Source of the DNA: Sphingomonadaceae bacterium
GTDB lineage: Bacteria > Pseudomonadota > Alphaproteobacteria > Sphingomonadales > Sphingomonadaceae
Length of the DNA stretch: 8,553 nucleotides
Assembly (NCBI GenBank): GCA_019245455.1
Contig: JAFARM010000088.1
Coordinates: 1 to 8,553 of the forward strand
Reading direction: 5' to 3'
The position numbers and the translations under genes were made by a program. Every line of letters starts with the position of its first letter. Positions within the stretch are counted from its first letter, which is position 1. The notes below the pieces were generated by a model that did no database searches, had not been told where the DNA came from, and was given only the letters and a program-made list of their open reading frames with translations. Below are positions 1 through 6,706 of this stretch, piece after piece.

Positions 1-356
1 GCGTCCTTGCCGATCAGGTCGATGCGGCTGATGTGGCTGTCGAGGTTGATGCGGACGCACGGCCAGTTGAGCCGCGCCGCGACCTGTTCGATATGGGTCG
101 ACTTGCCGGTGCCGTGATAGCCCTGGATCATCACCCGGCGGTTGAAGGCGAAGCCGGCGAGGATGGCGAGCGTCGTGTCGGGGTCGAAGACGTAAGCCGG
201 GTCGAGGTCGGGGACACGCTCGTCGGCGGCGCTGAACGCCGGCACCTTGAGGTCGACATCGACGCCGAACACCTCGCGCGCGTCGACTTCCATGTCGGGC
301 GCGTCGAGAACGGTGGCGGCATGGTCGACATCGGGCGAGGCAAGCGCTTGGGCCAC
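1..356 (-). CDS. cobS: CobS-type AAA+ ATPase (cobaltochelatase subunit), N-terminal part
   Basis: In aerobic cobalamin synthesis CobS is the AAA+ subunit that works with CobT and CobN to insert cobalt into hydrogenobyrinic acid diamide in the cytoplasm. The visible 118 codons hold a short variable N-terminus (about residues 1-22), the conserved stretch around FGVDVDLKVPAF, the FDPDTTLAILAGFAFNRRV segment, and a Walker A loop GYHGTGKST at residues 79-87. After that comes the characteristic WPCVRINLDSHISRIDLIGKD. The gene continues past the left edge, so Walker B and the rest are not seen. The start is taken as GTG at 356, because an AGGAG lies 8 nt upstream and the leader length then fits the family; an in-frame ATG at 293 would remove family-like N-terminal residues. 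The GTG shares one base with the stop codon of the upstream J-domain gene, which implies coupled translation. Family identity is firm. Whether it really serves cobalamin synthesis here is not shown, since no other cob gene is visible. Confidence 0.93.
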   Translation of the reverse strand, partial: MAQALASPDVDHAATVLDAPDMEVDAREVFGVDVDLKVPAFSAADERVPDLDPAYVFDPDTTLAILAGFAFNRRVMIQGYHGTGKSTHIEQVAARLNWPCVRINLDSHISRIDLIGKD

Positions 357-961
357 TACGGCTGCTCCTGGGACGGTTTGGGTGCCGGCGTGCGGAACGC
401 CGGCGCGGCGCGAAGGTGCGTATAGGCTTGGACCACGACCTGCAACTTCCCCTCGTGCGCGCGGTCGCCGCCGTTGGCGTCGGGATGGTAGCGGCGCAGC
501 GCCGCCTTGTAGGCGCGGCGGATGTCGGCCATCGACGCCGCCGCGGTCAGGCCGAGCGTCTTCAGCGCGGCAACGTCGGCATCGGGCAGGACGTGGCCCG
601 ACGGCGCGCGGCGGGCGGCGAAGACATCGGCCCCGTGGCGGTCGCGGAGGATGCCGCTGCGATCGTTGAAGCGGGTGCGGCTGCCATCGGGCGACTCCCA
701 CCCGGCGAGCGGCGACTGGGCGGCGGCGATGGCTTCCGGACTGAGCCCGTCGAAGAAGTTGTAACCGGCGTTGAATTCGCGGACGTGGTCGAGGCACAGC
801 CACTGCCACCCGCCCGCGGCCCCCGACAGGCGGTTCGACTGCGGCGCGCGGAACTCGGCAGGGGCGGTACAGCCGGGGTGGGCGCACGGGGTCGGCTCGG
901 CGCGTTCGACGCGCCCATGGAAGCGGGGACGGCGGACCCGCTCGGGGCCTGTTTCGCTCAA
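356..961 (-). CDS. J-domain (DnaJ-like) protein with N-terminal Cys/His cluster
   Basis: This is a 201-residue protein with a C-terminal J domain, the module that stimulates the ATPase of Hsp70 (DnaK). The J domain spans roughly residues 133-185. It begins ALKTLGLTAAASMADIRRAYKAALRRYHPD and carries the essential HPD at 159-161, followed by the usual NGGD. The N-terminal half has C26-x-H-x-x-C31 and, 25 residues later, C56-x-x-H59, which looks like a metal-binding cluster, probably zinc. Between them and the J domain lie GYNFFDGLSPEAI (about 66-78) and a segment rich in charged residues. The start is TTG at 961: there is no in-frame ATG before residue 144, and AAGGA lies 10 nt upstream. The gene sits directly upstream of cobS with a 1-nt overlap, which suggests a chaperone role linked to the CobS/CobT machine; that link is inference. 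No gene name is assigned, because this is a family of short J proteins distinct from true DnaJ. Confidence 0.9.
   Translation of the reverse strand: MSETGPERVRRPRFHGRVERAEPTPCAHPGCTAPAEFRAPQSNRLSGAAGGWQWLCLDHVREFNAGYNFFDGLSPEAIAAAQSPLAGWESPDGSRTRFNDRSGILRDRHGADVFAARRAPSGHVLPDADVAALKTLGLTAAASMADIRRAYKAALRRYHPDANGGDRAHEGKLQVVVQAYTHLRAAPAFRTPAPKPSQEQP
365..369 (-). promoter_or_regulatory. Ribosome binding site deciding the cobS GTG start
   Basis: Read on the minus strand, AGGAG lies inside the last codons of the J-domain gene (Gln-Glu-Gln-Pro), 8 nt before the GTG at 356. It supports the GTG over the ATG at 293, which has no comparable motif at a good distance. Confidence 0.6.
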
Positions 962-1026
962 CGGGGCGTTATCCTTGGGAACGGCCCCGCGATATAGGCA
1001 CGGGGACGGGCGGCGTGGAGGGCACG
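962..1026. promoter_or_regulatory. Divergent promoter region between the J-domain/cobS unit and bolA
   Basis: These 65 bp separate two genes that point away from each other, so promoters for both should lie here or reach into the coding ends. The only AT-rich patch is GATATA at 991-996, readable as a -10-like element on either strand. No convincing -35 partner is visible. The segment also holds the ribosome binding sites: AAGGA on the minus strand at 972-976 and GGAGGG on the plus strand at 1017-1022. The promoter call rests on gene orientation rather than on clear boxes. Confidence 0.4.
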
Positions 1027-1293
1027 ATGGGCGAACGGGCGGCGGAAATCGAGCGGCGGCTGACGGCGGCGCTGGCCCCGACCCGACTCGAGGTGATCGA
1101 CGACAGCGACGACCATCTCGGCCACGCTGGGCATACGGGCGCAGGCGAGTCGCACTTCACCGTGCGGATCGCGGCCGCCGCCTTCGCCGGCCTGTCGCGC
1201 GTCGATCAGCAGCGCCGGGTCTACGCCGCGCTCGGCGATCTGATGAACGCGGGCGGCATCCACGCGCTGGTCATCGAGGCGAGCGCGGCTTGA
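1027..1293 (+). CDS. bolA: BolA family protein
   Basis: An 88-residue cytoplasmic protein of the BolA family. BolA proteins bind monothiol glutaredoxins and share a [2Fe-2S] cluster; they are tied to iron-sulfur trafficking, redox stress and, in E. coli, morphology and envelope gene control. Family hallmarks are visible in order: an N-terminal helix (residues 3-17), LEVIDDSDDHLGHAGH (21-36), SHFTVRI (42-48), a helix containing RVYAALGDL (64-72), and GIHALVIEA (77-85). The conserved histidine is H79 and the GHxGH loop is at 32-36. The length is typical. The start is ATG at 1027, with GGAGGG 4 nt upstream; a GTG at 1015 in the same frame would put this ribosome binding site inside the gene and is disfavoured. 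It is divergent from the J-domain gene and lies 33 bp before tRNA-Thr, so the two could be cotranscribed. No glutaredoxin gene is in the window. Confidence 0.93.
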   Translation: MGERAAEIERRLTAALAPTRLEVIDDSDDHLGHAGHTGAGESHFTVRIAAAAFAGLSRVDQQRRVYAALGDLMNAGGIHALVIEASAA

Positions 1294-1296
1294 TCG

Positions 1297-1326
1297 CCGG
1301 CGCGCCTGCCCGCATAGCGGGTCCGC

Positions 1327-1331
<5 letters not shown>
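1297..1331 (+). terminator. Hairpin after bolA overlapping the 5' end of tRNA-Thr
   Basis: Just after the bolA stop the sequence forms a two-part stem. The inner stem is 5 bp (1309-1313 with 1317-1321, loop ATA). A perfect 8-bp outer stem follows (CCGGCGCG at 1297-1304 with CGCGCCGG at 1324-1331), across a small internal loop. The last five bases of the outer stem are the first bases of the tRNA acceptor stem. No U-run follows. It could attenuate readthrough from bolA, mark a processing structure before RNase P cleavage, or be a by-product of GC richness. Confidence 0.35.
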
Positions 1332-1402
<71 letters not shown>

Positions 1403-1595
1403 GCGCACCGCCCAGTAACGGCTCGACTGGCGCGCCGCGGCAGCGCTGAGGCGCCCTCGCCACGGTGTCCAGCGAAGTGGACGTTAACCGTCATTTACGC
1501 TCTTTCGTTAATGATCTATCAGCACTTCGGGCGTCTTACTGCCGTCGGCCAGCGATGGCGGGCGGGGGCATCGCGGTCCAACTGGGGAGCTGATC
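1403..1595 (+). promoter_or_regulatory. Upstream region of the adhesin gene with AT-rich patch
   Basis: A gene-free 193-bp stretch between tRNA-Thr and the adhesin. It starts GC-rich, with CAGCGCTG (palindrome) at 1441-1448 and a small hairpin GTCCA/TGGAC at 1467-1482. Then comes the only AT-rich patch of the area, about 1483-1520. This patch holds GTTAAC (1483-1488), TTTAC (1494-1498) and a second TTAA (1508-1511), and is the best place for the adhesin promoter, although no clean -35/-10 pair could be assigned. GGGGAG at 1584-1589 is a good ribosome binding site, 6 nt before the ATG at 1596. Confidence 0.5.
1484..1498 (+). promoter_or_regulatory. Candidate CtrA-like binding site
   Basis: TTAA at 1484-1487 is followed after 7 bases by TTAC at 1495-1498. 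The known CtrA recognition sequence of alphaproteobacteria is TTAA-N7-TTAA, so this matches 7 of 8 defined bases with correct spacing. It lies about 100 bp before the adhesin start. The call rests on a short motif in an AT-rich patch, so chance is a real alternative. Confidence 0.3.
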
Positions 1596-4500
1596 ATGAA
1601 AAACAATGTTGTCGTTCGTGCCCGTCGTGAACGCGGCGCCGTATCCGGCGCGGCTGCGGTCAGCGCGCTCGCCCTGCTGCTGGCGACGCCGGCGCAGGCG
1701 GCGCTGGTCAGCGCCTGCTCGGGCGTCAGCCTGCCACCGTCGGCCGTCACCGGCATCCTGCAGCCGGTGTTCCAGGGCATCGTCAACCCGATCCAGACCG
1801 ATCTCAACGCGGTCCTCGGCCTGCCAGTGATCAACGGTCTGCTCGGCCTGCCGTCGCTCAACATCGGGCTGACCGGTCCCGGCGGACTCCTGACCACCGC
1901 CGCCAACGGCGCGCCGATCAGCCTGTCGGTCCTGAAGACCGACGGAACCGTGTTCGGCGCTGCCGACACGTGCAACACGACGACCGATTCGCTCCAGCTG
2001 AACACGCCGCAGGGTATCTCGATCGGTGGCAACCGGATCACCGGCCTTGGCAGCACGACGCTGGCTGCCGCCGGCGAGCTCAACTCGATTGCGCTTGGCA
2101 ACAACGCGCGCACGGCGGCGAGCTCGACCTCGGCGGTCGCGCTGGGTACCAACGCGCAGGTGACGGCGAATGCCGCCAGCGCGGTCGCCATCGGCCAGAG
2201 CAGCGTCGCGGCGTCCACCGGCGCGATCGCCGTCGGCCGCAGTGCCAGCGCCGGCACCACGGCGACGAACGGCATCGCCATCGGCGCGGGCGCGACCGTC
2301 GCCAACGGCGCGACCGGCGGCGTCGCGCTCGGCGGCGCGGCGACGGCGAACTATGCCAACAGCATCGCCATCGGCAACAACAGCGCGACCGGGGCTGCGG
2401 CTCCCGCCGGCGCCGGCTTCCTCACCGGCCAGGCGGCTCCCGCGGCGGAGGCGTCGTTCGGCACCGCCGCGGCGCGCCGGCGGCTGACCAACATCGCCGA
2501 TGGTTCCGCCGCCTCCGACGCGGTGACCGTCGCGCAGCTGACCGCCGAGAACAACGGGCGCAATGCCCTGGGCACCGCGGCGGCGGCCAACATCGGCGGC
2601 GGCGCGACGTATAATCCGGCGACGGGGACGATCTCGGCGCCGGCGCTGACGGTCCAGGGGACGACGTACAACAATGTCGGTGCGGCGCTCGGCGGCCTCG
2701 ACACGGCGACGACGGCCAACACGACGGCGATCGCCGGCAACACCACCGCGATCGCCGGCAACACGACCGCGATCACCAATCTCGCCGCGGGCGTCAACAC
2801 CGGCACGGCCGGCCTGGTTCGGCAGACCGGCGGCGCGCCCGGTACCGGCCGGATCACGGTCGGCGCGGCGACGGGCGGAACCAACATCAGCGTCGCCGGC
2901 ACAAGCGGCGATCGAACGATTTCCGGCGTCGGTCCGGGGATTGCCGCCGACGATGCCGCGAACGTCGGCCAGGTCACGGCGGCAGTCGCGGCGGGGACGG
3001 CGAACGCGGTCCAATACGACATCGCCGGCGGCGTGCGCCAGAACAGCGTGACGCTGGCCGGCGGTGCGCCGGGCACGGTGCGGGTGACCAACGTCGGCGC
3101 GGGCGCGCTTGCCGCCGGCTCCACCGACGCGGTCAACGGCAGCCAGCTGTTCGCGACCAACACCCAGGTCGCGACCAACACCGGCAACATCGCGACGAAT
3201 ACCGCGAACATCGCCGCCAACGCCGGGATCGCCGCCGCGGGCCTCGGCAGCGTCGCCACCAATCTGGGCGGCGGCGCGACGTTCAACCCCGCGACGGGCG
3301 TCGTCTCGGCGCCGAGCTACACCGTCCAGGGCGCGACGTACAACAATGTCGGCTCCGCGCTCGGCGGGCTCAACGCGGCGACGACCAACAATACGACGGC
3401 GATCACCAACCTCACCAACGGGACAGCGGGCCTCGTCCAGCAGGCGACGCCGACCTCGACGGTGACGGTTGCGGCGGCGACCGGCGGGACGACGGTCGAC
3501 TTCACCGGCACCGGCGGCACGCGGAGACTGACGGGCGTGACCGCGGGGGCGAACCCCAACGACGCGGTCAACTTCGGCCAGCTGACGGCGACAAACAACC
3601 AGGTCGCCGCGAACACGGCGAACATCGCCACGAACACGGCGAACATCGCGACCAATACCGGCAACATCGCGACCAACACGACCAACCTGACCAACCTGAC
3701 CAACGGCCTCAACAGCGGCACGGTCGGCCTGGTGCAGCAGACCGGCGGCGCCCCGGGGGCAGGCCAGATCACCGTCGGCGCGGCCACGGGGGGCACCAGC
3801 CTCACCGTCGCGGGCACGGCGGGCAACCGGGTCGTCTCGGGTGTCGCCGCCGGCGTCGCGCCGACCGACGCGGCCAATGTCGGCCAGATCGGCGCGGCGA
3901 CGGCGAACGCCGTTCAGTACGACACCGCGGGCGGCGTCCGGCAGAACAGCGTCACGCTCGCCGGGGGCGCGGTCGGGCCGGTGACGGTGACCAACGTCGC
4001 TCCGGGGGCGCTCAGCGCGACGTCGACCGACACGGTCAACGGGGCTCAGCTGTTCGTGACCAACACGCAGGTGGCGACCAATACCGGCAATATCGCGACG
4101 AACACGGCCGACATCGCGACGAATACCGCAAACATCGCGACGAATACCGCTAACATCGCGACGAATACGTCGAACATTGCCACCAACACCGCGAACATCG
4201 CGACGAACACCGGCAACATCGCGGCCAATACGGCCAACATCGCGACCAACACCGCGAACATCGCCGCGAACACGGCGGCGATTACGACCAATGCCGGCAT
4301 CACCGCGGCCGGGCTCGGCAGCGTCGCCACCAACTTCGGCGGCGGCTCGACCTTCGACCCGGCGACGGGGATCGTCTCGGCGCCGAGCTACACCGTCCAG
4401 GGGACGACGTACAACAACGTCGGCGCGGCGCTCGGTGGGCTCGACACGGCGACGACGGCCAACACGACGGCGATCGCCAACATCAACACCTCGATCACCG

Positions 4501-6650
4501 GCGGCACGGCCGGCACGGTGGTGCGCGCGCCGGCGACGCCCGACACGCTGCTGCTGACCGCCGCCGGCGGGACACCGGCGGTGCCGGGCAAGGCCCAGGT
4601 GCTGCGCAACGTCGCCAACGGGACGATCGCGACGGGGTCGACCGACGCCGTCACCGGCGATCAGCTGAACACGACCAACGCCCAGGTCGCGGCCAACACC
4701 GGCACCATCGCCACCAACACGGCGAACATCGCGACCAACACGGCGAACATCGCGACGAATACGACCAGCATCAACAACCTGACGACCGGGCTCAACAACG
4801 GCACGGTGGGCCTCGTCCAGCAGGTCGGCGGCGCGCCGGGCGGGGGCGCGATCACCGTCGGCGCGGAGACCGGCGGCGCCAGCCTCAACGTCGCCGGCAC
4901 GGCGGGCAATCGCATCATCTCGGGCGTCGCAGCGGGTGTCGCGGCGACCGATGCGGCGAACGTCGGGCAGATCACCGCCGCCGTCGGCACGGCGACGGCG
5001 AACAGCGTCCAGTACGACACCGCGGGCGGCGTGCGGCAGAACCGCATCACGCTCGCCGGCGGCGCGGCCGGGCCGGTGACGGTGACCAACGTCGCTTTAG
5101 GGGCGCTCAGCGCGTCTTCGACCGACGCGGTCAACGGTGGCCAGCTGTTCGCGACCAACACGAATGTGACCAACAACACGACGGCGATCACCAACCTTGC
5201 CAACGGCGCGGCCGGCACGGTGCAGCGGACGGGCGCGGCGAACGGCCTCGCCCTTGTCGCGGCGGGGGGGACCGGCGCGGCTCCGGGGGCGGCGCAGACG
5301 CTGTCGAACGTGGCCAACGGTGTCGCGGCGACCGATGCGGTCAATCTGGGCCAGGTCACCGGGCTGATCGGCAGCGCGGCGGGCGCCGCGCCGCTGCAAT
5401 ACTCGACCGCGGGCGCGCCGACGACGGCCAACCCCGGCGTGGTGTCGAACGACACGACGCTGGTCGGGCTCGCCGCCGGCACGCCGGTGGCGCTGCACAA
5501 CGTCGCCGCCGGCGCGCTGACGACGACGTCGACCGACGCCGTCAACGGCAGCCAGCTCGCCGCCACCAACGCGCAGGTGGCGTCGAACACGACCGTGATC
5601 GCCGGCAACACGACCAATATCGCCGCCAACACGACGGCGATCACCAACCTCAACAACGGCACCGCCGGCCTCGTCCGGCAGACCGGCGGCGCACCCGGCA
5701 CCGGCCAGATCACGGTCGGCGCGGCGACCGGCGGGGCCAGCGTGTCGGTCGCCGGCACCGGCGGCAACCGCCGCGTGACCGGGCTCGCGGCGGGCGTCGC
5801 CGGCAACGATGCCGTCACCGTGGCGCAGGTCAACGCGCTGACCGGCGGCAGCCTCAACAACGTCCAGTACGACTCCGACGGCATGGGCGGCCGGGCCAAC
5901 TCGGTCACGCTCGCCGGCAGCGCGCCGGGCACGGTGGCGATCAACAACGTTGCCGCGGCACCGCTCACCGCGACCTCGACGGGGGCGGTCAACGGCGGCC
6001 AGCTGTACGCGACCAACACCACGGTCGCGCTGCTGACGACCGGTCAGGCCGGCGCGTTCCAGGCCAACAACGCGGCCGCCGCGGCGGCTCCGGTGGCGTC
6101 GGGCGCGAATGCGGTCGCCGGCGGCTTCGGAGCCAGCGCGACCGGCGCGGGCAGCGTGGCGCTCGGGGCCGGGGCGGTGTCGACCGGCACCGGCTCGGTC
6201 GCCATCGGCCAGGGGTCGACCGACGGCGGCGCGAGCCGCGTCGTCTCGGTCGGCGGTCCGGGCAGCGAGCGGCGGGTGACCAACGTCGCCGCGGCGCTCA
6301 ACGGCACCGACGCGGTCAACCTGGCGCAGCTGCAGACGGTGACGAACAGCTTCACCGCGACGACGCAGGGGCTGCAGAACCAGCTGAACCAGACCAACTT
6401 CGACCTCGGTCAGGTCCGTCGCCGCGCCAACGGCGGCACGGCGGGCGCGATGGCGGTCGCCGGCCTGCCGCAGGCGTTCGAGCCGGGCAAGTCGCTGATC
6501 GGCGGTGCGGTCGGTTATTGGCAGGACCAGGTTGCGTTCGCCATCGGCGCCTCGACGATCATCGGCGAGCACACGGTGCTGAAGGCGGGTGGCTCGATCT
6601 CGAACCAAGGCATCGGCGGCTTCAACGCCGGCATCGGGTTCCAGTTCTAG
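1596..6650 (+). CDS. Large trimeric autotransporter adhesin (YadA-like, type Vc secretion)
   Basis: A 1684-residue surface protein predicted to trimerise in the outer membrane and mediate attachment to surfaces, cells or other bacteria; the ligand cannot be read from sequence. Residues 1-35 are a signal peptide (basic n-region with R8, R10, R11 and R13, hydrophobic core, cleavage after AQA) without the extended region seen in some relatives. Residues 36-145 form an unusual region with the protein's only cysteines, C41 and C126. A head of seven YadA-type repeats (SAVALG, SAVAIG, NSIAIG types, steps of 14-16) covers 160-265, closed by a neck at 297-315. The stalk (about 320-1475) mixes repeated modules, necks of the form TDAVNGSQLFATN and coiled-coil tracts of (I/V)xxNTxx heptads. 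A short second head (1505-1541), neck (1560-1580) and coiled coil (1580-1608) precede the YadA-type anchor (about 1610-1684), which ends in Phe as outer-membrane barrels do. Composition is extreme: I count five Lys and one Trp. It stands alone between housekeeping genes. Confidence 0.95.
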   Translation: MKNNVVVRARRERGAVSGAAAVSALALLLATPAQAALVSACSGVSLPPSAVTGILQPVFQGIVNPIQTDLNAVLGLPVINGLLGLPSLNIGLTGPGGLLTTAANGAPISLSVLKTDGTVFGAADTCNTTTDSLQLNTPQGISIGGNRITGLGSTTLAAAGELNSIALGNNARTAASSTSAVALGTNAQVTANAASAVAIGQSSVAASTGAIAVGRSASAGTTATNGIAIGAGATVANGATGGVALGGAATANYANSIAIGNNSATGAAAPAGAGFLTGQAAPAAEASFGTAAARRRLTNIADGSAASDAVTVAQLTAENNGRNALGTAAAANIGGGATYNPATGTISAPALTVQGTTYNNVGAALGGLDTATTANTTAIAGNTTAIAGNTTAITNLAAGVNTGTAGLVRQTGGAPGTGRITVGAATGGTNISVAGTSGDRTISGVGPGIAADDAANVGQVTAAVAAGTANAVQYDIAGGVRQNSVTLAGGAPGTVRVTNVGAGALAAGSTDAVNGSQLFATNTQVATNTGNIATNTANIAANAGIAAAGLGSVATNLGGGATFNPATGVVSAPSYTVQGATYNNVGSALGGLNAATTNNTTAITNLTNGTAGLVQQATPTSTVTVAAATGGTTVDFTGTGGTRRLTGVTAGANPNDAVNFGQLTATNNQVAANTANIATNTANIATNTGNIATNTTNLTNLTNGLNSGTVGLVQQTGGAPGAGQITVGAATGGTSLTVAGTAGNRVVSGVAAGVAPTDAANVGQIGAATANAVQYDTAGGVRQNSVTLAGGAVGPVTVTNVAPGALSATSTDTVNGAQLFVTNTQVATNTGNIATNTADIATNTANIATNTANIATNTSNIATNTANIATNTGNIAANTANIATNTANIAANTAAITTNAGITAAGLGSVATNFGGGSTFDPATGIVSAPSYTVQGTTYNNVGAALGGLDTATTANTTAIANINTSITGGTAGTVVRAPATPDTLLLTAAGGTPAVPGKAQVLRNVANGTIATGSTDAVTGDQLNTTNAQVAANTGTIATNTANIATNTANIATNTTSINNLTTGLNNGTVGLVQQVGGAPGGGAITVGAETGGASLNVAGTAGNRIISGVAAGVAATDAANVGQITAAVGTATANSVQYDTAGGVRQNRITLAGGAAGPVTVTNVALGALSASSTDAVNGGQLFATNTNVTNNTTAITNLANGAAGTVQRTGAANGLALVAAGGTGAAPGAAQTLSNVANGVAATDAVNLGQVTGLIGSAAGAAPLQYSTAGAPTTANPGVVSNDTTLVGLAAGTPVALHNVAAGALTTTSTDAVNGSQLAATNAQVASNTTVIAGNTTNIAANTTAITNLNNGTAGLVRQTGGAPGTGQITVGAATGGASVSVAGTGGNRRVTGLAAGVAGNDAVTVAQVNALTGGSLNNVQYDSDGMGGRANSVTLAGSAPGTVAINNVAAAPLTATSTGAVNGGQLYATNTTVALLTTGQAGAFQANNAAAAAAPVASGANAVAGGFGASATGAGSVALGAGAVSTGTGSVAIGQGSTDGGASRVVSVGGPGSERRVTNVAAALNGTDAVNLAQLQTVTNSFTATTQGLQNQLNQTNFDLGQVRRRANGGTAGAMAVAGLPQAFEPGKSLIGGAVGYWQDQVAFAIGASTIIGEHTVLKAGGSISNQGIGGFNAGIGFQF
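2073..2390 (+). other. YadA-type head domain in the adhesin (seven repeats)
   Basis: This codes for residues 160-265. Seven copies of the pattern x-S/G-I/V-A-I/V/L-G start near residues 163, 179, 195, 209, 225, 241 and 255, with spacing alternating between 16 and 14. In YadA such repeats stack into a left-handed beta-roll that forms the trimeric head. Residues 297-315 (RLTN-IADG to DAVTVAQL) then match the neck that joins head to coiled coil. Confidence 0.85.
2565..6017 (+). repeat. Mosaic of repeated stalk modules in the adhesin
   Basis: Three module types recur within the coding region. Type B (pattern GGGATxNPATG, YTVQGTTYNNVGAALGGL) is at 2565-2735, 3237-3401 and 4311-4475. Type C (GLVQQTGGAPG, ITVGAATGG, VAGTAGNR, DAANVGQ) is at 2799-2975, 3717-3887, 4800-4970 and 5658-5828, with a divergent copy near 3417-3584. 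Type A (VQYDxAGGVRQNSVTLAGG, VTVTNV, STDAVNGSQLFATN) is at 3000-3161, 3903-4064, 4998-5159 and 5853-6017. At base level some copies share long identical runs: 39 bp (2697-2735 = 4440-4478) and 30 bp (3301-3330 = 4372-4401). These are suitable substrates for recombination. Confidence 0.85.
4071..4301 (+). repeat. 21-bp tandem array coding eleven (I/V)xxNTxx heptads
   Basis: This codes for residues 826-902: eleven consecutive heptads, ten of which fit (I/V)xxNTxx (typical unit IATNTAN) and the last being ITTNAGI. The DNA unit is 21 bp, so gain or loss of units keeps the frame. Units differ at a few mostly synonymous or small-residue positions. Shorter tracts of the same heptad occur near residues 526-545, 670-703, 1031-1058 and 1329-1350. 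The heptad places Ile or Val at core position a and Asn at d, as known for trimeric coiled-coil stalks. Confidence 0.9.
6108..6218 (+). other. Second, short YadA-type head before the membrane anchor
   Basis: This codes for residues 1505-1541. One degenerate repeat (NAVAGGFGA) and two good ones (GSVALGAGA, GSVAIGQGS) are followed by VVSVGGPGSERRVTNV and a DAVNLAQL neck. This head-neck-coil-anchor order close to the C-terminus is common in trimeric autotransporters. Confidence 0.75.
6423..6647 (+). other. YadA-like C-terminal membrane anchor
   Basis: This codes for residues 1610-1684. After a coiled coil (QGLQNQLNQTNFDLGQV) come alternating hydrophobic strands: GGAVGYWQDQVAFAIGAS, then VLKAGGSIS, then GFNAGIGFQF. 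The chain ends in Phe, as expected for recognition by the outer-membrane assembly machinery. In this family three chains each give four strands to a 12-stranded barrel. Confidence 0.88.
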
Positions 6651-6665
6651 GGCGCGAGGCGTCGC

Positions 6666-6705
6666 GCAAATGGCCGAGGGTGCGAATGCGCCCCCGGCCA
6701 TTTGC
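6666..6705 (+). terminator. Strong hairpin after the adhesin gene
   Basis: An 18-position stem (6666-6683 with 6688-6705, loop GAAT) begins 15 nt after the adhesin stop codon. Seventeen positions pair, one as G-U, and one is an A-C mismatch. The outer part is GCAAATGGCCG/CGGCCATTTGC. No long U-run follows the stem, only the TTT inside it, so efficient intrinsic termination is likely but not certain. Confidence 0.65.
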
Positions 6706-6706
6706 C

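Noticed and set aside
33..425. Plus-strand open frame of 130 codons opposite cobS
   Set aside because: The minus strand encodes an unmistakable CobS N-terminus with a Walker A loop; this frame is its shadow.
416..997. Plus-strand open frame of 193 codons opposite the J-domain gene
   Set aside because: The opposite strand encodes a protein with an intact HPD J domain and Cys/His cluster. This frame gives Arg/Gly/Ala-rich text only.
1015..1026. Earlier GTG start for bolA at 1015
   Set aside because: It would place the strong GGAGGG ribosome binding site inside the gene. The ATG at 1027 is properly spaced and gives the usual BolA length.
1536..3014. Long minus-strand open frame of 492 codons opposite the adhesin
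   Set aside because: Its product is an Arg/Gly/Ala/Asp-rich low-complexity chain without motifs. It lies wholly antisense to the clear adhesin frame and is kept open by GC-rich codon usage.
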